Assembly: GCA_964599875.1 (NCBI GenBank)
Contig: CAZRHE010000015.1
Span: 1-38,160, forward strand
DNA length: 38,160 bases
From: RGIG4097 sp964599875
Lineage (GTDB): Bacteria; Bacillota; Clostridia; Christensenellales; CAG-917
Direction of reading: 5' to 3'
The notes under the pieces are model-generated. The model did not search any database. It was not told the origin of the DNA and saw only the letters and a list, made by a program, of their open reading frames with translations. Made by a program: the position numbers and the translations under genes. Shown here piece by piece: positions 24,797 to 33,300 of the stretch. Every line of letters begins with the position of its first letter. The stretch's first letter is position 1.

Positions 24797-25258
24797 ATGG
24801 AAATAGTAGTCGTTTGCTTTGGCGCACCCGGGATAGCGGGGGATTCTCTCGGTCCTCTCGTCGGCAGTGCGCTCGTTGAAAAATACAATTTGCCGTGTTA
24901 CGTTTACGGCACTCTCACTCGTCCTGTGACCGCAAGAAATATGGACGAATATCTGCCCGTAATAACCGCGATTCATCCGTCCGCAGTGATACTTTCCGTG
25001 GACGCGTCTTTGGGAAGAAAAGAAAGAATAGGCAAGTTTACCGTCCGCGGGGACGGCGTTTGCCCTGCCGCCGTCGGAGGGAGAAAAGAGCGTTTCGGGG
25101 ACGTCGGAATTCTTGGAGTAGTCGGCGTGAACGACGGCAACTATATGCAGGAACTTTTGTCCGCAAACGGACTTGAAGTGTCGAAAACGGCGGATAAAAT
25201 AGCGTTTGTGATATTTTCCGCAATATCCGAGATTATGAAATCCTCCGCCCTCGTTTAA
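24797..25258 (+). CDS. yyaC: Spore protease YyaC
   Basis: A 153-residue protein of the YyaC family, a sporulation-linked relative of the GPR/HybD-type proteases. It starts FGAPGIAGDSLGPLVG, continues YGTLTRPVTARNMDEYL and HPSAVILSVDASLGR, and ends in the GDVGILGVVGVNDG segment. Catalysis has not been firmly shown for the family, so the protease label comes from homology. The ATG at 24797 is the first in frame after a stop at 24764-24766. No normally spaced Shine-Dalgarno is present, but a hairpin could bring GAGG close. It is probably expressed with the ZIP gene upstream. Together with spoIIE and the ger operon it supports an endospore-former. Confidence 0.88.
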   Translation: MEIVVVCFGAPGIAGDSLGPLVGSALVEKYNLPCYVYGTLTRPVTARNMDEYLPVITAIHPSAVILSVDASLGRKERIGKFTVRGDGVCPAAVGGRKERFGDVGILGVVGVNDGNYMQELLSANGLEVSKTADKIAFVIFSAISEIMKSSALV

Positions 25259-25341
25259 TTTTCGTTTAATACACTCGTTATAACGTTATATTAGGGCTTG
25301 GGTCTGTCAGCGGCAATTATAGAGGAAATAGTGCCTTGTCG

Positions 25342-25370
25342 TTGACTTTTTTGCATATAATATTTATAAT
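25342..25370 (+). promoter_or_regulatory. Promoter of ftsH
   Basis: TTGACT (25342-25347), a 17-bp spacer and a perfect TATAAT (25365-25370). A second TATAAT at 25356-25361 lies in the spacer. The leader is about 44 bases. Confidence 0.75.
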
Positions 25371-25394
25371 ATTGTAACATATCTAAATATTATG

Positions 25395-25416
25395 CCGAGG
25401 ACGAAGCCTCCGGAGG
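25395..25416 (+). promoter_or_regulatory. ftsH leader hairpin overlapping the ribosome site
   Basis: CCGAGG (25395-25400) can pair with CCTCCGG (25407-25413) with one bulged C. The last two bases of the right arm are the first two of the Shine-Dalgarno GGAGG (25412-25416). CCTCC, the exact complement of GGAGG, sits immediately before it. This may tune ftsH translation (inference). Confidence 0.35.
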
Positions 25417-25420
25417 AATA

Positions 25421-27301
25421 ATGAAACCATCAACCAAAAAAACTTTGATTATCGTAATAGCCGTCGCGCTTATCGTTCTCGCCGTCGTGTTGGCGGTGAG
25501 TTTGAGCGGTCCGACCGAAATTCCGTACAACACGAAAGACGCATATACGGAAAGTTTGGTGAGCCTCTATAACGCGGGCAAAATCGACACCCTTTATATA
25601 GAGGGCAACTATACCGTCAAAATCAAACTCTTAGGCGAAAAATCTTACGATTATTTCTGCTATATCGCGTCGAGAACGGCGTTCGAAGACACCCTTCAAG
25701 AATGGATGTCGGGAGAAGACGGAAACCCCGGATTTGCGGTCAACGTCGTGTACGACGACCCCGCGGCGTCTTCCACGCTCACCTCGTTTTTGCTTCCTCT
25801 TCTCATGCTCGTGATTATCGCGGTCGTCTTCATCGTCGTTATGCGCAGAAGTTCGGGCGCGAACAATAAAGCACTCGACTTCGGCAAGACCAAGGCAAAC
25901 AGAGTGAAAGACGTCAAAGTGCGTTTCAACGACGTTGCGGGCGCAGAAGAAGAGAAGCAGGAACTTCAAGAAATCGTAGACTTCCTCAAAAATCCTCAAA
26001 AATTCACCGAAATCGGCGCGCGTATCCCTAAAGGCGTTCTTCTCGTAGGTCCTCCGGGAACGGGTAAAACTTTGTTTGCAAAAGCGGTTGCTGGAGAGGC
26101 GAACGTGCCTTTCTTCTCGATATCGGGTTCGGACTTTGTGGAAATGTTCGTCGGCGTAGGCGCGTCCAGAGTGCGCGACCTCTTCGAACAAGCGAAACGC
26201 AGTATGCCTTGTATCGTGTTTATCGACGAAATCGACGCGGTGGGCAGACAACGCGGCGCGGGACTCGGCGGCGGAAACGACGAAAGAGAACAAACCCTCA
26301 ACCAACTTCTCGTTCAAATGGACGGTTTCGAATCGAGCGACAGCATAATCGTTATGGCGGCGACCAACCGCGCGGACATTCTCGACCCCGCACTCATGCG
26401 TCCGGGCAGATTCGACAGACAAATTTACGTCAACGTCCCCGACGTCAAGGGCAGAGAAGATATCATGAAAGTCCATTCGAGAAACAAACCTCTCGCAAAC
26501 GACGTCAATTTCAAAGACGTTGCGCGTCTTACGGTCGGATTTACGGGCGCGGATATCGAAAATATGCTCAACGAGGCGGCAATCCTTGCGGCACGCGACA
26601 ATCGCAAACTCATTTGCATGAAGGATATCAGCGAAGCAATCAACAAGGTCATCGCGGGCCCTGCAAAGAAGAGTAGAGTCATCACCGAAACGGATAAACG
26701 CATCACGGCTTATCACGAAAGCGGTCACGCAATCATCGCGAAGTGCGTCAAGAATTGCGACGACGTGCACGAAGTCAGCATTATCCCCAGAGGTATGGCG
26801 GCGGGCTATACGATAACCCTCCCTCAAAACGACGACAACCATATGACGAAACAAAAACTTCTCGACCAAATCACCATGCTTTTGGGCGGACGCGCGGCGG
26901 AAGAAATCGTCATCAAAGATATCTCGACGGGCGCAAGCAACGATATTCAACGCGCAAGCAAACTTGCGCGCAAAATGGTCACCGAATGGGGCATGTCGTC
27001 TACGCTTGGCAATATGTACCTCGGCGCAAGCGAAGAAGTTTTCCTTGGCAGAGATTATCAGACGCAACTCAATTACAGTGAAGAAATCGCGGCGAAAATC
27101 GATGCGGAAGTCAAGTCCATTCTCGATACGCAATACGCGACTGCACTTTCAATCCTCAACGAGCATCGCGGAATTATGGATACGATGGTGAAGGCTCTCT
27201 ACGAGAAAGAAACCATCTATGCGGACGAAATCGACAAGATGTTCGAACCCGCAGAGGAAAGCGTCGAAGTTTCGGTAGAGGACGAAAACAAAGCGGAATA
27301 A
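25421..27301 (+). CDS. ftsH: ATP-dependent zinc metalloprotease FtsH
   Basis: Membrane-anchored AAA+ protease that degrades misfolded membrane proteins and regulators, and in spore formers also affects sporulation. The 626 residues comprise TM1 (about 8-28), an extracytoplasmic domain, TM2 (about 122-141), and the AAA domain with Walker A GPPGTGKT (210-217), Walker B IVFIDEID (265-272) and the second region of homology around 319-333. The M41 peptidase domain has HESGH (H432, H436) and a likely third zinc ligand D508 in GASND. All catalytic residues are present. GGAGG precedes the ATG. It heads an ftsH-cysE-cysS operon, with cysE starting one base after its stop. Confidence 0.97.
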   Translation: MKPSTKKTLIIVIAVALIVLAVVLAVSLSGPTEIPYNTKDAYTESLVSLYNAGKIDTLYIEGNYTVKIKLLGEKSYDYFCYIASRTAFEDTLQEWMSGEDGNPGFAVNVVYDDPAASSTLTSFLLPLLMLVIIAVVFIVVMRRSSGANNKALDFGKTKANRVKDVKVRFNDVAGAEEEKQELQEIVDFLKNPQKFTEIGARIPKGVLLVGPPGTGKTLFAKAVAGEANVPFFSISGSDFVEMFVGVGASRVRDLFEQAKRSMPCIVFIDEIDAVGRQRGAGLGGGNDEREQTLNQLLVQMDGFESSDSIIVMAATNRADILDPALMRPGRFDRQIYVNVPDVKGREDIMKVHSRNKPLANDVNFKDVARLTVGFTGADIENMLNEAAILAARDNRKLICMKDISEAINKVIAGPAKKSRVITETDKRITAYHESGHAIIAKCVKNCDDVHEVSIIPRGMAAGYTITLPQNDDNHMTKQKLLDQITMLLGGRAAEEIVIKDISTGASNDIQRASKLARKMVTEWGMSSTLGNMYLGASEEVFLGRDYQTQLNYSEEIAAKIDAEVKSILDTQYATALSILNEHRGIMDTMVKALYEKETIYADEIDKMFEPAEESVEVSVEDENKAE

Positions 27302-27302
27302 A

Positions 27303-28004
27303 ATGAAAATCCGAGAATACAAAAAATCCTATCTCGAAAAGATACTCGCAAGCGACCCTGCGGCGACTTCGCCGTCCTCCGTCCGATTGACCTATGCGGG
27401 CTATAAGGCGCTTTGCAGTCATCTTTACGCCTACGCGCTTTGGAACAAGGGTTTGAAAAACCTTGCCAAAATCGTGGCGGATAACTCGCGTCGTCGCACG
27501 GGAGTGGAAATTCACCCCGCGGCAAAAATCGGCAAGAGAGTTATGATAGACCACGGCGCGGGCGTCGTCATCGGCGAAACGGCGGAGATAGGGGACGATT
27601 GTATTCTTTATCAGGGCGTGACCCTCGGCGGCACGGGAAAGGACGTGGGAAAGCGTCATCCCACCCTTGAGAACGATGTTATGGTGTCGGCGGGCGCAAA
27701 GGTGCTCGGCCCTCTCACCATAGGCGCGCACAGCAAAATAGGCGCGGGTAGCGTAGTGTTGAAATCCGTCCCCCCTCACTCGACCGTCGTCGGCGTCCCC
27801 GGCAGAGTGGTCAGGCAGGAAGGCAAGAGGGTTGCGGATATGGACCAAGTCCGTTTGCCCGACCCGATTATGGAAGAATTAAAACGCCTTAACGAGAGAA
27901 TTTACGAACTCGAAAAGGCGGCGGGAATACACGCTTGCCGTTATTCGATAACTTGTGACGAAAACAATATGGCGGCGGAAAAGTCCGACGAGGACGAAAG
28001 GTAG
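27303..28004 (+). CDS. cysE: Serine O-acetyltransferase
   Basis: Makes O-acetylserine from serine and acetyl-CoA, the first step of cysteine synthesis. The 233-residue protein has the left-handed beta-helix hexapeptide repeats (VEIHPAAKIGKRVMIDHGAGVVIGE and onward), the catalytic-site DHG and LGGTGK segments, HPTLENDVMVSAGAKVLG, and the closing VVGVPGRVV. The N-terminal helical domain is short. A charged C-terminal tail with two Cys (IHACRYSITCDENN) follows the helix. The start lies one base after the ftsH stop, and cysS begins six bases after its end, so a single transcript is likely. The cysE-cysS pairing is common in Bacillota. Confidence 0.93.
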   Translation: MKIREYKKSYLEKILASDPAATSPSSVRLTYAGYKALCSHLYAYALWNKGLKNLAKIVADNSRRRTGVEIHPAAKIGKRVMIDHGAGVVIGETAEIGDDCILYQGVTLGGTGKDVGKRHPTLENDVMVSAGAKVLGPLTIGAHSKIGAGSVVLKSVPPHSTVVGVPGRVVRQEGKRVADMDQVRLPDPIMEELKRLNERIYELEKAAGIHACRYSITCDENNMAAEKSDEDER

Positions 28005-28010
28005 GATATT

Positions 28011-29405
28011 ATGCTCAAAATTTACAACACGCTCACGCGCAGAAAAGAAGAATTTCATCCCCTCGAAGACGGCAAAGTCAAAATGTACGCATGCGGCATA
28101 ACCGTTAGCGGAGAGGCGCATATAGGACACGCCTATCAAGCCCTCATTTACGACGTAATTCGCAAATATCTCATCAAGAGCGGATACGACGTCACGTATG
28201 CGAGAAACTACACCGACGTTGACGATAAAATCATCGCGAAGTCCCACGAAACCGGAATCCCCGCTGACAAGTACGCAGAGATGATGATTGAAAAAATCGA
28301 CAAGGAAATGCGCGCACTTCAAGTGGACGACCCCGACGTGTGGCTCAAAGCGACTTGCACCATGGACGGAATCATTGAGTTTATCGCAAGGCTCATCGAC
28401 AAGGGACACGCATATCCCACTCCCGAAGGGGACGTGTATTTTGCGGTGGAAAGTTTTTCGGGATACGGAAAGTTAAGCGGCAGAAAACTCGAAGACGCCT
28501 TTGAAAGCGTGCGTATAGAAAACGAGGACAACAAGAAAAATCCTCTCGACTTCGCACTTTGGAAATCCGCGAAAGAGGGAGAACCGTTTTGGGAATCTCC
28601 TTGGGGCAAAGGCCGTCCCGGTTGGCATATAGAGTGCTCCGCGATGAACATGAAAGCCTTCGGCGAACAAATCGATATTCACGGCGGCGGTCGCGACCTT
28701 ATCTTCCCGCACCACGAAAACGAAATCGCGCAAACGGAATCCCTTACGGGCAAACAGTTTGCAAAGTATTGGATTCACAACGGGCTCATCAAAGTGAACG
28801 GACAAAAGATGTCGAAGTCCCTCGGCAACAGCCTTTTGCTTGCCGACCTTCTTAATGCATATCATCCCGAAACAATCAAATTCGCGCTTTTGCAAACCAA
28901 TTACAGAGGGGATATCAACGTCACGGACGACCTCTTCCCCGAAGCGGAAAAACATTTGCTCGGATTCTATAAGATTATTAAGTCCGCAGAGCAAGCGTTC
29001 GGCAAGGGCGGCGACGGCAACGCAGAGATAGACGCCGCGTTCAACGCCGCAATGGACGACGATTTCAACACCGCAAAAGCACTTGCGGATTTGTTCGGAT
29101 ACTTCAAGAAGATTAAAGCGAAAGTGGGTGCAGGCGACGCATCCGCACTCGACGACTTGGCGGCGGTCAAGTCCGCATACGGACTTCTCGGATTCTTCCG
29201 CGCGACTCCCGATGAGTTTATAGCGCGCGCAGAGGCGGGTGCGAAAAACGATGTCCCCGCAGAAGTCCTCGCACTCGTAGAAGAAAGAGCAAAAGCGAAA
29301 GCGGAACGCAACTGGGCGGTCGCCGACGAAATCCGCGCGAAGATAACCGCGCTCGGATATTCCGTCAAAGACACGAAAGACGGCGCAGTGGTGGAAAAAC
29401 TCTAA
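28011..29405 (+). CDS. cysS: Cysteine-tRNA ligase
   Basis: Class I aminoacyl-tRNA synthetase that charges tRNA-Cys. The 464-residue protein has the zinc-binding Cys in YACGITV, the HIGH motif as HIGHA (about residues 43-47), YTDVDDKII, the zinc ligands in WHIECSAM and HHENEIAQ, and KMSKS (in GQKMSKSLGN). It ends in an anticodon-binding DALR-type helical domain. All signature residues are present and the length is normal. The start has a TAGGAT-type ribosome site right after cysE. It is the last gene of the ftsH-cysE-cysS unit and is followed by a strong hairpin. Confidence 0.96.
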   Translation: MLKIYNTLTRRKEEFHPLEDGKVKMYACGITVSGEAHIGHAYQALIYDVIRKYLIKSGYDVTYARNYTDVDDKIIAKSHETGIPADKYAEMMIEKIDKEMRALQVDDPDVWLKATCTMDGIIEFIARLIDKGHAYPTPEGDVYFAVESFSGYGKLSGRKLEDAFESVRIENEDNKKNPLDFALWKSAKEGEPFWESPWGKGRPGWHIECSAMNMKAFGEQIDIHGGGRDLIFPHHENEIAQTESLTGKQFAKYWIHNGLIKVNGQKMSKSLGNSLLLADLLNAYHPETIKFALLQTNYRGDINVTDDLFPEAEKHLLGFYKIIKSAEQAFGKGGDGNAEIDAAFNAAMDDDFNTAKALADLFGYFKKIKAKVGAGDASALDDLAAVKSAYGLLGFFRATPDEFIARAEAGAKNDVPAEVLALVEERAKAKAERNWAVADEIRAKITALGYSVKDTKDGAVVEKL

Positions 29406-29453
29406 TCAAGGGTTTATAACCGCAAAATCGAACGATAAAACGCTGATTTGGTC

Positions 29454-29483
29454 AAGAACGGCATTTTGCCGTTCTTTGCGTTT
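29454..29483 (+). terminator. Terminator of the ftsH-cysE-cysS operon
   Basis: AAGAACGGCA (29454-29463) pairs with TGCCGTTCTT (29467-29476) across a TTT loop. A T-containing tail follows (TGCGTTT). Confidence 0.8.
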
Positions 29484-29499
29484 AATTAGAAAAAGCATA

Positions 29500-29528
29500 T
29501 TGCGCGTTCGCGCGCATAGGTGTATAAT
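29500..29528 (+). promoter_or_regulatory. Promoter of the FAD oxidoreductase with inverted repeat in spacer
   Basis: TTGCGC (29500-29505), a 17-bp spacer and a perfect TATAAT (29523-29528). TGCGCG (29501-29506) and CGCGCA (29511-29516) form a perfect inverted repeat across TTCG that overlaps the -35 box. It could be an operator (inference). Confidence 0.6.
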
Positions 29529-29559
29529 TGTTATAATCTAAATCCTTTTCGGAGGTATT

Positions 29560-30909
29560 ATGAAAATCATCATCGTAGGCGCAGGCATAGGCGGTATGGT
29601 GTCTGCAGAAAAACTCGGCAAACTCGGTTTCGACGTCACGGTTTACGAAAAGTCCCCTTCTCTTAACGAGATGAGATACGACTGGCACGACGACGTCAGC
29701 CCGAAGATTTTCCGTCGGCTCGGAATGGATATCCCCGAAGAGCATTTCAAAAAACGCTCTTGGACGTTTTGTTCTCCCTACGAAAAGTCCGTGCGCGAAT
29801 TTACGCAGGATGAATCCGACCCCGATTTGTCCATGGAAAGACGCCCCCTAAACGAGATGCTTTACAACCGCGCGAAAGACTATGCGAAATTCGTTTTCGG
29901 AAAGACGGTGGACGCTCCCGTTATTCGCGGGGACAAAGTCGTAGGCGTCGTCATAGACGGCGAGGAAATCATATGCGACCTTGTCGTCGACAGTGCGGGT
30001 GCATATTCTCCCGTCCGTACGAAACTCCCGTCCGCGTTCGGCGTATCTCAAATAGAGGACGACGAAGTGTTCGAGGCGTATCGCGCGTTTTATAGACGTA
30101 AGGAAGGCTCTCCCGACCCGAAATACACAAACAAGGTTTATATGAAACATTTGGGCGAGCCGGGGATATCTTGGACAATCCTCGACAACGACGCGACCCT
30201 TGTAAACGTGCTTGTCGGAAGAATAGGCAGTCTTGACGAGAAAACCAAAAACGAGGCGGTTGATTATATGAGAAAACGCAATCTCATACTCGGCGACGAA
30301 ATCGTCAGAGGGGGATATAACGTGATAATTCCCGTGCGATATCCCGCGACGAGAGCGGTCGCAAACGGATACGTTGCGATAGGGGACAGCGCGTTTCAAA
30401 CAATACCTCTTCTCGGTTCGGGGATAGCGTCGAGTATGCTTGCCGCTGAAATCCTTGCCGAAAGCATAGGAGCGAATATGTCGAAAGGCGTCAAAGGGGA
30501 GGAACTTTTCTCGGTTAAACGCCTTTGGAGTTATCAAGTCGGAATATTCCGCGAATTCGGGGGTCAGCACTGCGGCGTGGACGTGATGAAACGCTGGCTT
30601 CTCACGCAATCCGACGAAATGGTGGATTGGATGTTCGGTAGCAAGATTTTGTCAAACGACGACCTAATAAAAGTCGCAAGCGGCAATCTCGTCAAAATCG
30701 GCGTGAAAGAAGCGGTGCAAAAAGTGCGCGCGGTCGGCCCGAGCAAAATAGGCGTACTTCTCAAAATGAACGCTATGCTCACGCGGAGTATAAAGGCGGA
30801 AAGAATAGGAAAGGCAATCCCGCGCTCGTTTAGCGAAAACGCCGTGAAAAACTGGGAAAAGCGTTTGCAAATCGTGATTAAGGGCAGACAAAAGAAAGAC
30901 AATCAATAA
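29560..30909 (+). CDS. FAD-dependent oxidoreductase, geranylgeranyl-reductase-like
   Basis: A 449-residue flavoprotein. The N-terminal Rossmann motif GAGIGGMVSAEKLGKLG ends in the acidic YEK typical of FAD binding. DLVVDSAGAYSPVR and GDSAFQTIPLLGSGIASSMLAAEILAE are the second and third FAD-contact motifs of the PHBH/geranylgeranyl-reductase group. The C-terminal third is helical. Relatives reduce isoprenoid chains or hydroxylate aromatics; the substrate here is unknown. GGAGG lies ahead of the ATG. It is a single gene with its own promoter (carrying an inverted repeat) and terminator, convergent with lepB. Confidence 0.85.
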   Translation: MKIIIVGAGIGGMVSAEKLGKLGFDVTVYEKSPSLNEMRYDWHDDVSPKIFRRLGMDIPEEHFKKRSWTFCSPYEKSVREFTQDESDPDLSMERRPLNEMLYNRAKDYAKFVFGKTVDAPVIRGDKVVGVVIDGEEIICDLVVDSAGAYSPVRTKLPSAFGVSQIEDDEVFEAYRAFYRRKEGSPDPKYTNKVYMKHLGEPGISWTILDNDATLVNVLVGRIGSLDEKTKNEAVDYMRKRNLILGDEIVRGGYNVIIPVRYPATRAVANGYVAIGDSAFQTIPLLGSGIASSMLAAEILAESIGANMSKGVKGEELFSVKRLWSYQVGIFREFGGQHCGVDVMKRWLLTQSDEMVDWMFGSKILSNDDLIKVASGNLVKIGVKEAVQKVRAVGPSKIGVLLKMNAMLTRSIKAERIGKAIPRSFSENAVKNWEKRLQIVIKGRQKKDNQ

Positions 30910-30944
30910 AAAATCCACCGATAATGGCGGACTTATGCAAAAAT

Positions 30945-30969
30945 AAAGCCGTCCTAACGGGCGGCTTTT
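30945..30969. terminator. Bidirectional terminator between the FAD gene and lepB
   Basis: AAAGCCGTCC (30945-30954) pairs with GGGCGGCTTT (30959-30968) with one G-U pair across TAAC. A T-run follows and an A-rich stretch precedes, so it can act for both convergent genes. Confidence 0.9.
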
Positions 30970-30979
30970 CGTATATTCT

Positions 30980-31597
30980 TTACGGTTTGCGGAGTTTTCC
31001 GTCCGCATTTGCGACGAGGATGCATTTCCCTATTACGTCGTCGAGGGAAACCGCGCCTATCGCTCTCGAGTCGTGGCTGTTTTCGCGGTTGTCGCCAAGG
31101 CAATAGACGTATCCGTCGGGGATGACGACGTCGATTTCCGCGGGGTCGAAATAACTTCCGCCCGCGGCGTAGGTTGCGCCAATGGTATAATTTTCTTCGA
31201 GGAGAGTTCCGTTGAGATAGACGCTTCCGCCCTTGATTTCAATTCTGTCACCCGCCACTGCAACGACGCGTTTCACGAGATTTTTTTGCCCGTGTACGTC
31301 GAATACGACTATATCTCCGCGTTTGATTTTCGCGGTTTTGTTTAGGATGAGGGTATCTCCTTTTTTGACGGTTTCTTTTATGGTGTTGTCGTCGTTTAGA
31401 ATATATTCACCGCCCGTCAAAGTGGGATTCATACTGTCCCCGCTGACCGGAATGGACGAAAATACGAATTGTTTCAACAAAAACGCCGTAAGGCATGCGG
31501 CAACCACGATTGCTATCACGATAATAATAGACGCAATCGTTTTTTTGCGTTTCACCGCGGGTGTATCGAAAATGTCTTCGTTGAAATCGTCGCTCAT
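30980..31597 (-). CDS. lepB: Signal peptidase I
   Basis: Membrane protease that removes Sec and Tat signal peptides. The 205-residue protein has one N-terminal membrane helix (about 21-42) after a charged cytoplasmic tail, the catalytic serine in SGDSMNPTL (S55), the general-base lysine in VKRVVAVAGD (K109), and the conserved GDN (168-170) and SHDSR (174-178) boxes. It is the single-spanning Gram-positive type. The start has no clear Shine-Dalgarno. A TTAAAT hexamer lies six bases before the ATG, hinting at a leaderless mRNA, but no -35 box was found, so read-through from the hydrolase-fold gene 31 bases upstream is equally possible. Confidence 0.94.
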   Translation of the reverse strand: MSDDFNEDIFDTPAVKRKKTIASIIIVIAIVVAACLTAFLLKQFVFSSIPVSGDSMNPTLTGGEYILNDDNTIKETVKKGDTLILNKTAKIKRGDIVVFDVHGQKNLVKRVVAVAGDRIEIKGGSVYLNGTLLEENYTIGATYAAGGSYFDPAEIDVVIPDGYVYCLGDNRENSHDSRAIGAVSLDDVIGKCILVANADGKLRKP

Positions 31598-31628
31598 CTT
31601 TTGATTTAAGTTTATGCCGAGGTGGCGG

Positions 31629-33293
31629 TTATATCCACAACAAATTGTTGAAAATCACGTTTTCTGCGTTTTCAAACGCAAAACGCTTTCCGTCCGAGAA
31701 TACGGGTAGGGTTTTGCCTGCCTCGGACTTGAAATCGCTTGCGGACAAGGACACCTTTTGCCAAAATTCGCCGCCCGTCAAAACCACTTTCGTCCTGAAA
31801 GGTTTTTCTTTCGGCGAGGTTTTTACGGTCACGATAATTTCCTTGCGTTCGGGTGAATACGCGTCGAATTGGAATATGGCGTCGCGTTGTGCGGAGAAGG
31901 TTTCCTTTGCGTTTCTGAAGAAGGAAAGTTTGCCTTTTCTGACGACTACGCCGTTTATGTCGAAAGGACCCGTTGCGGTCGTCAAGGTTTTTTCGTCGAG
32001 GATTGCGTTTCTTGAAGATGCCACGAAGTTGCCCGTGCCCATATCTCCCGTATAAACGATACGTCCGGTTTCGCTGTCCGACGATTCTTCGGACACGCCG
32101 ATTTTTTCGGGGATAACGCCGATGACGGGGGAACATTCCGTCGAGCCGTCTTTATAGGTTATCGTCGCGTAGGCGACCACCAAATCTTTCACGTCCGAAA
32201 CGGGGACGTAGAAGGTGTATTCGTGCGCTCCGACCTTTTGCCCGCCCTCGATAGACGACCAATGACGATATGCGTTGTTGGGTTCTCCGTAGGCGATATG
32301 TATGGATTTACTCTTGAAATGAGTGGTGTTTTTCAGTCTTAAATGTAGATGTCCTTCTATATTTTCAAAGGATAGGTCGGGGCAGTTCGACGCTTCCACG
32401 GGGTCGTGTGCGAAGTTGGTTTTCATCCAATGCACCAAACTCAAAAATACGCTCGAAGTTATTTGTCCCGTCGTGCCGTTGCTAATCAGCAGGGTTTTCA
32501 CGTCGGATTGCACGAGGGATAAGATATCTCCCGCGCGGTCGACGTCCGCGCTTTCGCTGTTAGACGCGACGACGTAACAAGTAGGGCAGGTGATAAAGCG
32601 CGCGTAGGTTTCCGCACCCGCACCCGTAGAGAAAGCACGCTCCGCATCCGTTGCGGGGACGTTGTCCGTCGTGAAACGAGGGGAGCCCTCTCTCCAAAGA
32701 TATCCGCCTCCGTTAATCGCGACGAGTGCCGATATTCTGCCGTCCATACCCGCCGTCTGCCAAGCGATTTGTGCGCCCGTGCCTATTCCGAGGACGGAGA
32801 TTCTGTTTTCGTCCACGGGGTGAGTTTCTTGCAAAAGGGATATCGCGCGTCTTGCGATTTTCGCCCATTCGAACCAAGGCGTTTCTCTTGCGGAAGTTTT
32901 GATTTCTCTCAAATTCTCTCTGCATTCGGGGAAAGACGCATAGGATAGGGAAGAGGGGAAAGTCGTACTTCCCTCGTCCGCACCCGAATAATCCACTCTG
33001 CAAACGACGTAACCCTCTCTGATGAGTTCGGGCAAAACGTCGGATAAATCCTCGTGCATTTCGAGGGTTGGCAAAATGAGAATTGCGGGGCGGTTGTCCC
33101 TCCAACGAGAATCGTAAAAGAGGCGCGCTTTCACGCGTACTTTGCCGTCGCTCGTGGTTTCGGACGTGAAAAACAACGACGACTCTACGATATTATCCTT
33201 GATTTCAGTCGAGGTTATTGAGGCTTCCAAAGGGTCCTTTTTCGGATTGAACCCTTCCCATACTTCCGTTGGTGTGAGAAATTGCAGTTCCAT
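31629..33293 (-). CDS. Alpha/beta-hydrolase-fold protein lacking the nucleophile, with C-terminal beta domain
   Basis: A 554-residue protein without a signal peptide. Residues about 40-310 have the alpha/beta-hydrolase layout of acyl-peptidase/acetyl-xylan-esterase-like enzymes. The nucleophile elbow reads G-I-G-T-G (169-173), so Gly171 replaces the expected Ser. The histidine region reads SNGTTGQI (about 271-278) with no His. Residues about 310-395 are a beta-rich linker, and 410-554 look like a jelly-roll carbohydrate-binding-type domain. It is therefore probably non-catalytic or uses another mechanism (inference). The ATG has no Shine-Dalgarno, but a TTTACA-17-TATAAT promoter ends seven bases upstream. 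lepB follows 31 bases downstream on the same strand. Confidence 0.75.
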   Translation of the reverse strand: MELQFLTPTEVWEGFNPKKDPLEASITSTEIKDNIVESSLFFTSETTSDGKVRVKARLFYDSRWRDNRPAILILPTLEMHEDLSDVLPELIREGYVVCRVDYSGADEGSTTFPSSLSYASFPECRENLREIKTSARETPWFEWAKIARRAISLLQETHPVDENRISVLGIGTGAQIAWQTAGMDGRISALVAINGGGYLWREGSPRFTTDNVPATDAERAFSTGAGAETYARFITCPTCYVVASNSESADVDRAGDILSLVQSDVKTLLISNGTTGQITSSVFLSLVHWMKTNFAHDPVEASNCPDLSFENIEGHLHLRLKNTTHFKSKSIHIAYGEPNNAYRHWSSIEGGQKVGAHEYTFYVPVSDVKDLVVAYATITYKDGSTECSPVIGVIPEKIGVSEESSDSETGRIVYTGDMGTGNFVASSRNAILDEKTLTTATGPFDINGVVVRKGKLSFFRNAKETFSAQRDAIFQFDAYSPERKEIIVTVKTSPKEKPFRTKVVLTGGEFWQKVSLSASDFKSEAGKTLPVFSDGKRFAFENAENVIFNNLLWI

Positions 33294-33300
33294 ATCCCAA

